Positions 5,611-7,998 of a DNA stretch of 7,998 nt are shown in pieces. The stretch comes from Betaproteobacteria bacterium (GTDB lineage Bacteria > Pseudomonadota > Gammaproteobacteria > Burkholderiales > SG8-39), in assembly GCA_005888925.1 (NCBI GenBank), contig VBCP01000245.1:1-7998 (forward strand), read 5' to 3'. Under the pieces are notes generated by a model, which was given only the letters and a program-made list of their open reading frames with translations, did not search any database and was not told the DNA's origin. The position numbers and the translations under genes are program-made. Numbering within the stretch: the stretch's first letter is position 1; each line of letters starts with the position of its first letter.

Positions 5611-7174
5611 GAGGATCGATTCTGCCATCGCCACCCTCGCGCTGGCGGTCGCTTTCTCCGCTGCGGACGCGCGTCCCTTCCGCTGGGCGAGCCAGGGCGA
5701 CCCGCAGACCATCGATCCGCACTCCCAGAACGAGCTGCTCACCAACAGCGTCAACGGCCAGATGTACGAGACGCTGGTGAACCGTGGCAAGAAGCTCGAG
5801 ATCGTCCCGGTGCTCGCGACCGAGTGGAAGGAGGTCGATCCGCTCACCTGGCGCTTCACATTGCGCAAGGGCGTGAAGTTCCACGATGGCACGCCCTTCA
5901 CCGCCGACGATGTGCTGTTCTCGGTGCAGCGCGCGAGCCAGCCGAGCTCGCAGATCCGCGTCTATGCCACGGCGTTGGGCAAGCCGAGCAAGATCGATGA
6001 CTTCACGGTGGAGTTCAAGCTCGAGGAGCCCAATCCCATCATGCTCGAGCACGCCACACTGGTTCAAATCATGAGCCGCCAGTGGTGCATGAAAAACAAG
6101 GTCGAGCGGCCGCTCGATTTCTCCAACAAGGAGGAGTCCTACGCCTCGACGCACGCCAACGGCACCGGGCCCTACATGCTGAAATCACGCGAGCCGGACG
6201 TGAAGACCGTGCTCGTGCGCAATCCGAACTGGTGGGGCAAGCCGAGCGGCAACGTGACCGAGGTGACTTACCTGTCCATCAAGTCGGATCCGACGCGAGT
6301 ATCGGCGCTGATCGCCGGCAATATCGACATGATCCTCGACCCGCCGCCGCAGGACGTGCCGCGGCTGCGCCGGCAACCCGGCATCCGGCTGATCGAGGGG
6401 ACGGAGAACCGCATCATCTTCTTCGGCTTTGACCAGGCGCGCGATGAGCTCCTCTATTCCGATGTGAAAGGGAAGAACCCATTCAAGGACAGGCGCGTGC
6501 GCGAGGCCATCTATCGCGCGATCGACATCGAGGCGCTCAAGCGCGTGACGATGCGCGGGCAGGCGCAGCCCACCGGCGGCATCACGCCGTCGATCCTTGC
6601 CTCCAGCCCGGAGATCGAAAAGCGCCTGCCGTACGACGTCAACCGCGCCAAGCAGCTGCTCGCCGAGGCGGGGTATCCCAACGGCTTCGGCTTCACGCTC
6701 GACTGTCCGAACAACCGCTACATCAACGACGAGCAGATTTGCATTGCGGTGGCGGGGATGCTCGCGAAGATCGGCCTCAAGGTGCGGGTGAACGCCCAGC
6801 CGCGGGCGATCTACTTCGCCCGCCTGCCGAAGCGCGACACGAGCGCCTATATGCTGGGCTGGGGCGGGGCGATCACCGACGCGCAGACCACGCTGACGCC
6901 GGTGTTGCACAGCCCCGACGGCAAGGGCGCCGGCGACTACAACTGGGGCAACTACGTCAACAAGAAGCTCGACCAGTTCATCGACGCCGCCCGCGTAGAG
7001 CCGGATGCGGCCAAGCGCAAGCAGCAGATCGCCGGCGCGCTCGCCGAGCACAACGCGCAGATCCACCACGTGCCGCTCCACCGCCAGGTGATTCCGTGGG
7101 CGATGCGCGAGAACATTCGCGCCGTTCACCGCGCCGACAACTGGGTCGAGACCCAGTGGGTTTATGTCGATTAG
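5609..7174 (+). CDS. Periplasmic solute-binding protein of peptide/nickel ABC transporter, SBP_bac_5 (DppA/OppA-like) family
   Basis: A 521-residue extracytoplasmic binding protein that captures a ligand, typically a short peptide, and delivers it to an inner-membrane ABC transporter. Residues 1-21 form a signal peptide (hydrophobic IATLALAVAFSA, then ADA with likely cleavage after A21). No lipobox cysteine is seen, so it should be soluble in the periplasm. The family signature is clear at about residues 76-103 (LTWRFTLRKGVKFHDG followed by TPFTADDVLFS). Other typical stretches are NPNWWG, FKDRRVREAIYRAID and the lobe-I return near NWVETQWVYVD. Length is normal and the frame intact. The ATG at 5609 is the earliest possible start because an in-frame TAA lies at 5594-5596. 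The ribosome binding site is poor (GAGG at 5590-5593, too far upstream). No permease or ATPase genes of this family are adjacent, so it works as an orphan or with distant partners. The ligand is unknown. Confidence 0.92.
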   Translation: MRIDSAIATLALAVAFSAADARPFRWASQGDPQTIDPHSQNELLTNSVNGQMYETLVNRGKKLEIVPVLATEWKEVDPLTWRFTLRKGVKFHDGTPFTADDVLFSVQRASQPSSQIRVYATALGKPSKIDDFTVEFKLEEPNPIMLEHATLVQIMSRQWCMKNKVERPLDFSNKEESYASTHANGTGPYMLKSREPDVKTVLVRNPNWWGKPSGNVTEVTYLSIKSDPTRVSALIAGNIDMILDPPPQDVPRLRRQPGIRLIEGTENRIIFFGFDQARDELLYSDVKGKNPFKDRRVREAIYRAIDIEALKRVTMRGQAQPTGGITPSILASSPEIEKRLPYDVNRAKQLLAEAGYPNGFGFTLDCPNNRYINDEQICIAVAGMLAKIGLKVRVNAQPRAIYFARLPKRDTSAYMLGWGGAITDAQTTLTPVLHSPDGKGAGDYNWGNYVNKKLDQFIDAARVEPDAAKRKQQIAGALAEHNAQIHHVPLHRQVIPWAMRENIRAVHRADNWVETQWVYVD

Positions 7175-7190
7175 AAAAATCCTGTAAACT
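7161..7190 (+). promoter_or_regulatory. Weak candidate promoter for pyrG
   Basis: In the A/T-richer stretch at the end of the binding-protein gene, TAAACT (7185-7190) resembles a -10 box. TTTATG (7161-7166), 18 bases upstream, is a poor -35 match. This is the only A/T-rich patch near the pyrG start, and the 42-bp gap between the genes could hold a transcription start. Read-through from the binding-protein gene is equally possible. Confidence 0.25.
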
Positions 7191-7216
7191 TGCCAATCTC
7201 ACCACGCGATGGGTAG

Positions 7217-7998
7217 ATGGCCAAATATGTCTTCGTAACCGGTGGTGTAGTTTCCTCGTTAGGTAAAGGCATCGCCGCCGCGTCCCTCGCAGCGATCCTC
7301 GAATCGCGCAGCATCCGCGTCACCAACATCAAGCTGGACCCCTACATCAACGTCGATCCGGGCACGATGAGCCCGTTTCAGCACGGTGAGGTGTTCGTCA
7401 CCGAGGATGGCGCCGAGACCGACCTGGACCTTGGGCATTACGAGCGTTTCCAGAGCTCGAAGATGCGCCGCTGGAACAACTTCACCACCGGCCAGATCTA
7501 CGAGTCGGTGATCAAGAAGGAGCGCAAGGGCGACTACCTTGGCGGCACCGTCCAGGTCATCCCGCACATCACCGACGAGATCAAGGCGTACATCAAGCGC
7601 GGCGCCGGCGAGGCCGACGTGGCGATCGTCGAGATCGGCGGGACCGTGGGCGACATCGAGTCGCTGCCGTTCCTGGAAGCCATCCGGCAGATGGGCCTCG
7701 AACTCGGCCGCAACAACGTCTGCTACATCCACCTGACCCTCGTGCCCTACATCGCCTCGGCGGGCGAGATCAAGACCAAGCCCACCCAGCACTCCGTCAA
7801 GGAGCTGCGCGAGATCGGCATCCAGGCCGACGCGCTCCTGTGCCGCACCATCCAGCCGCTGCCCGAGGAAGAGCGGCGCAAGATCGCGCTCTTCACCAAT
7901 GTACAGAAGGAAGCCGTCATCTCGGCCTGGGATGTCGATTCCATTTACAAAATTCCGATGATGCTGCACGACCAGATGCTCGACGAGATCGTCTGCCA
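7217..7998 (+). CDS. pyrG: CTP synthase (PyrG), N-terminal synthetase domain, 3'-truncated by window edge
   Basis: Glutamine-hydrolysing CTP synthase, which converts UTP to CTP with ATP and glutamine, the last step of de novo pyrimidine nucleotide synthesis in the cytosol. The 260 codons present cover nearly all of the N-terminal amidoligase (synthetase) domain; the glutamine amidotransferase domain lies beyond the window. The phosphate-binding loop GGVVSSLGKG is at residues 9-18 (Lys17), DPYINVDPGTMSP at 41-53, and the Mg-binding residues at Asp71 (in TDLDLGHYERF) and Glu139 (in VEIGGTVGDIESLPF). The UTP/CTP-site stretch AGEIKTKPTQHSVKE and DVDSIYKIP are also conserved. The ATG at 7217 matches the family N-terminus (MAKYVFVTGG). 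The upstream bases offer only a weak ribosome binding site. The first 20 or so codons use A/T-ending and rare codons (GTA, TTA, AAA) more than the rest. The gene is essential and conserved, a useful anchor for taxonomic placement. Confidence 0.98.
   Translation, partial: MAKYVFVTGGVVSSLGKGIAAASLAAILESRSIRVTNIKLDPYINVDPGTMSPFQHGEVFVTEDGAETDLDLGHYERFQSSKMRRWNNFTTGQIYESVIKKERKGDYLGGTVQVIPHITDEIKAYIKRGAGEADVAIVEIGGTVGDIESLPFLEAIRQMGLELGRNNVCYIHLTLVPYIASAGEIKTKPTQHSVKELREIGIQADALLCRTIQPLPEEERRKIALFTNVQKEAVISAWDVDSIYKIPMMLHDQMLDEIVC

Noticed and set aside
5420..7129. Minus-strand open frames opposite the peptide-binding protein gene
   Set aside because: The plus-strand SBP_bac_5 protein is complete with a signal peptide and family motifs. 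The antisense frames show no recognisable protein features.
7141..7156. Perfect hairpin CTGGGT-CGAG-ACCCAG at the end of the binding-protein gene
   Set aside because: It lies inside the coding sequence before the stop and is not followed by a T run, so it is not convincing as a terminator. A 6-bp stem of this kind can occur by chance in GC-rich DNA.
7209..7238. Nine-codon open frame (MGRWPNMSS) overlapping the pyrG start
   Set aside because: It has no ribosome binding site, is very short and out of frame with pyrG. Nothing but its position suggests a leader peptide.
7259..7969. Minus-strand open frame of 236 codons at the right edge
   Set aside because: It is the antisense shadow of pyrG, whose frame is unmistakable.
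1..7998. Search for CRISPR arrays, tandem repeats, insertion sequences, tRNA or rRNA genes
   Set aside because: By eye I found no spaced direct repeats, transposase-like protein, terminal inverted repeats or structured RNA gene. The window is almost entirely coding.

Overview
The window is a GC-rich, gene-dense bacterial chromosome segment. The pyrG gene at the right edge reads like the proteobacterial, probably betaproteobacterial, form (MSPFQHGEVF and a TTGQIYESVIKKERKGDYLGG-like stretch). I therefore infer a proteobacterium, most likely a betaproteobacterium. No mobile element, CRISPR array, tRNA or rRNA was seen, and no gene-free stretch exceeds about 42 bases.

Left, plus strand, 1-2493: a tightly packed operon of four genes. 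It holds the 3' part of a NitT/TauT-type ABC permease, its ATPase, a small cupin protein and a glutathione S-transferase (GST)-like protein. Permease and ATPase overlap by 13 nt, ATPase and cupin by 8 nt, and the cupin stop abuts the GST start, so translation is probably coupled. The ATPase gene is broken. Its reading frame shifts inside a CGCGCGCG run near 986-993, and roughly two dozen residues between the Q-loop and the ABC signature are absent.

Middle, minus strand, 2513-5610: a gene for a tricorn-type protease (N-terminal beta-propellers, then PDZ and peptidase S41 domains) that converges on the GST gene. All five expected active-site residues are visible. It too is broken near its 5' end (about 5294-5298), where the frame changes and about 20-25 residues appear to be missing. 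The two convergent stop codons lie inside the two arms of a 25-bp near-perfect palindrome (2491-2515).

Right, plus strand, 5609-7998: a complete periplasmic solute-binding protein of the peptide/nickel (SBP_bac_5) family, then after 42 bp the start of pyrG (CTP synthase), which runs off the window. The start codons of the tricorn gene and the binding-protein gene overlap on opposite strands within one CATG. The pairing suggests a peptide-use theme: capture of peptides in the periplasm and final breakdown in the cytosol.

The gene content is mostly conventional and I see no convincing novel system. The points most worth checking are the two similar internal losses in otherwise well-conserved genes (real mutations or assembly errors), the stop-codon palindrome, and the overlapping divergent starts.
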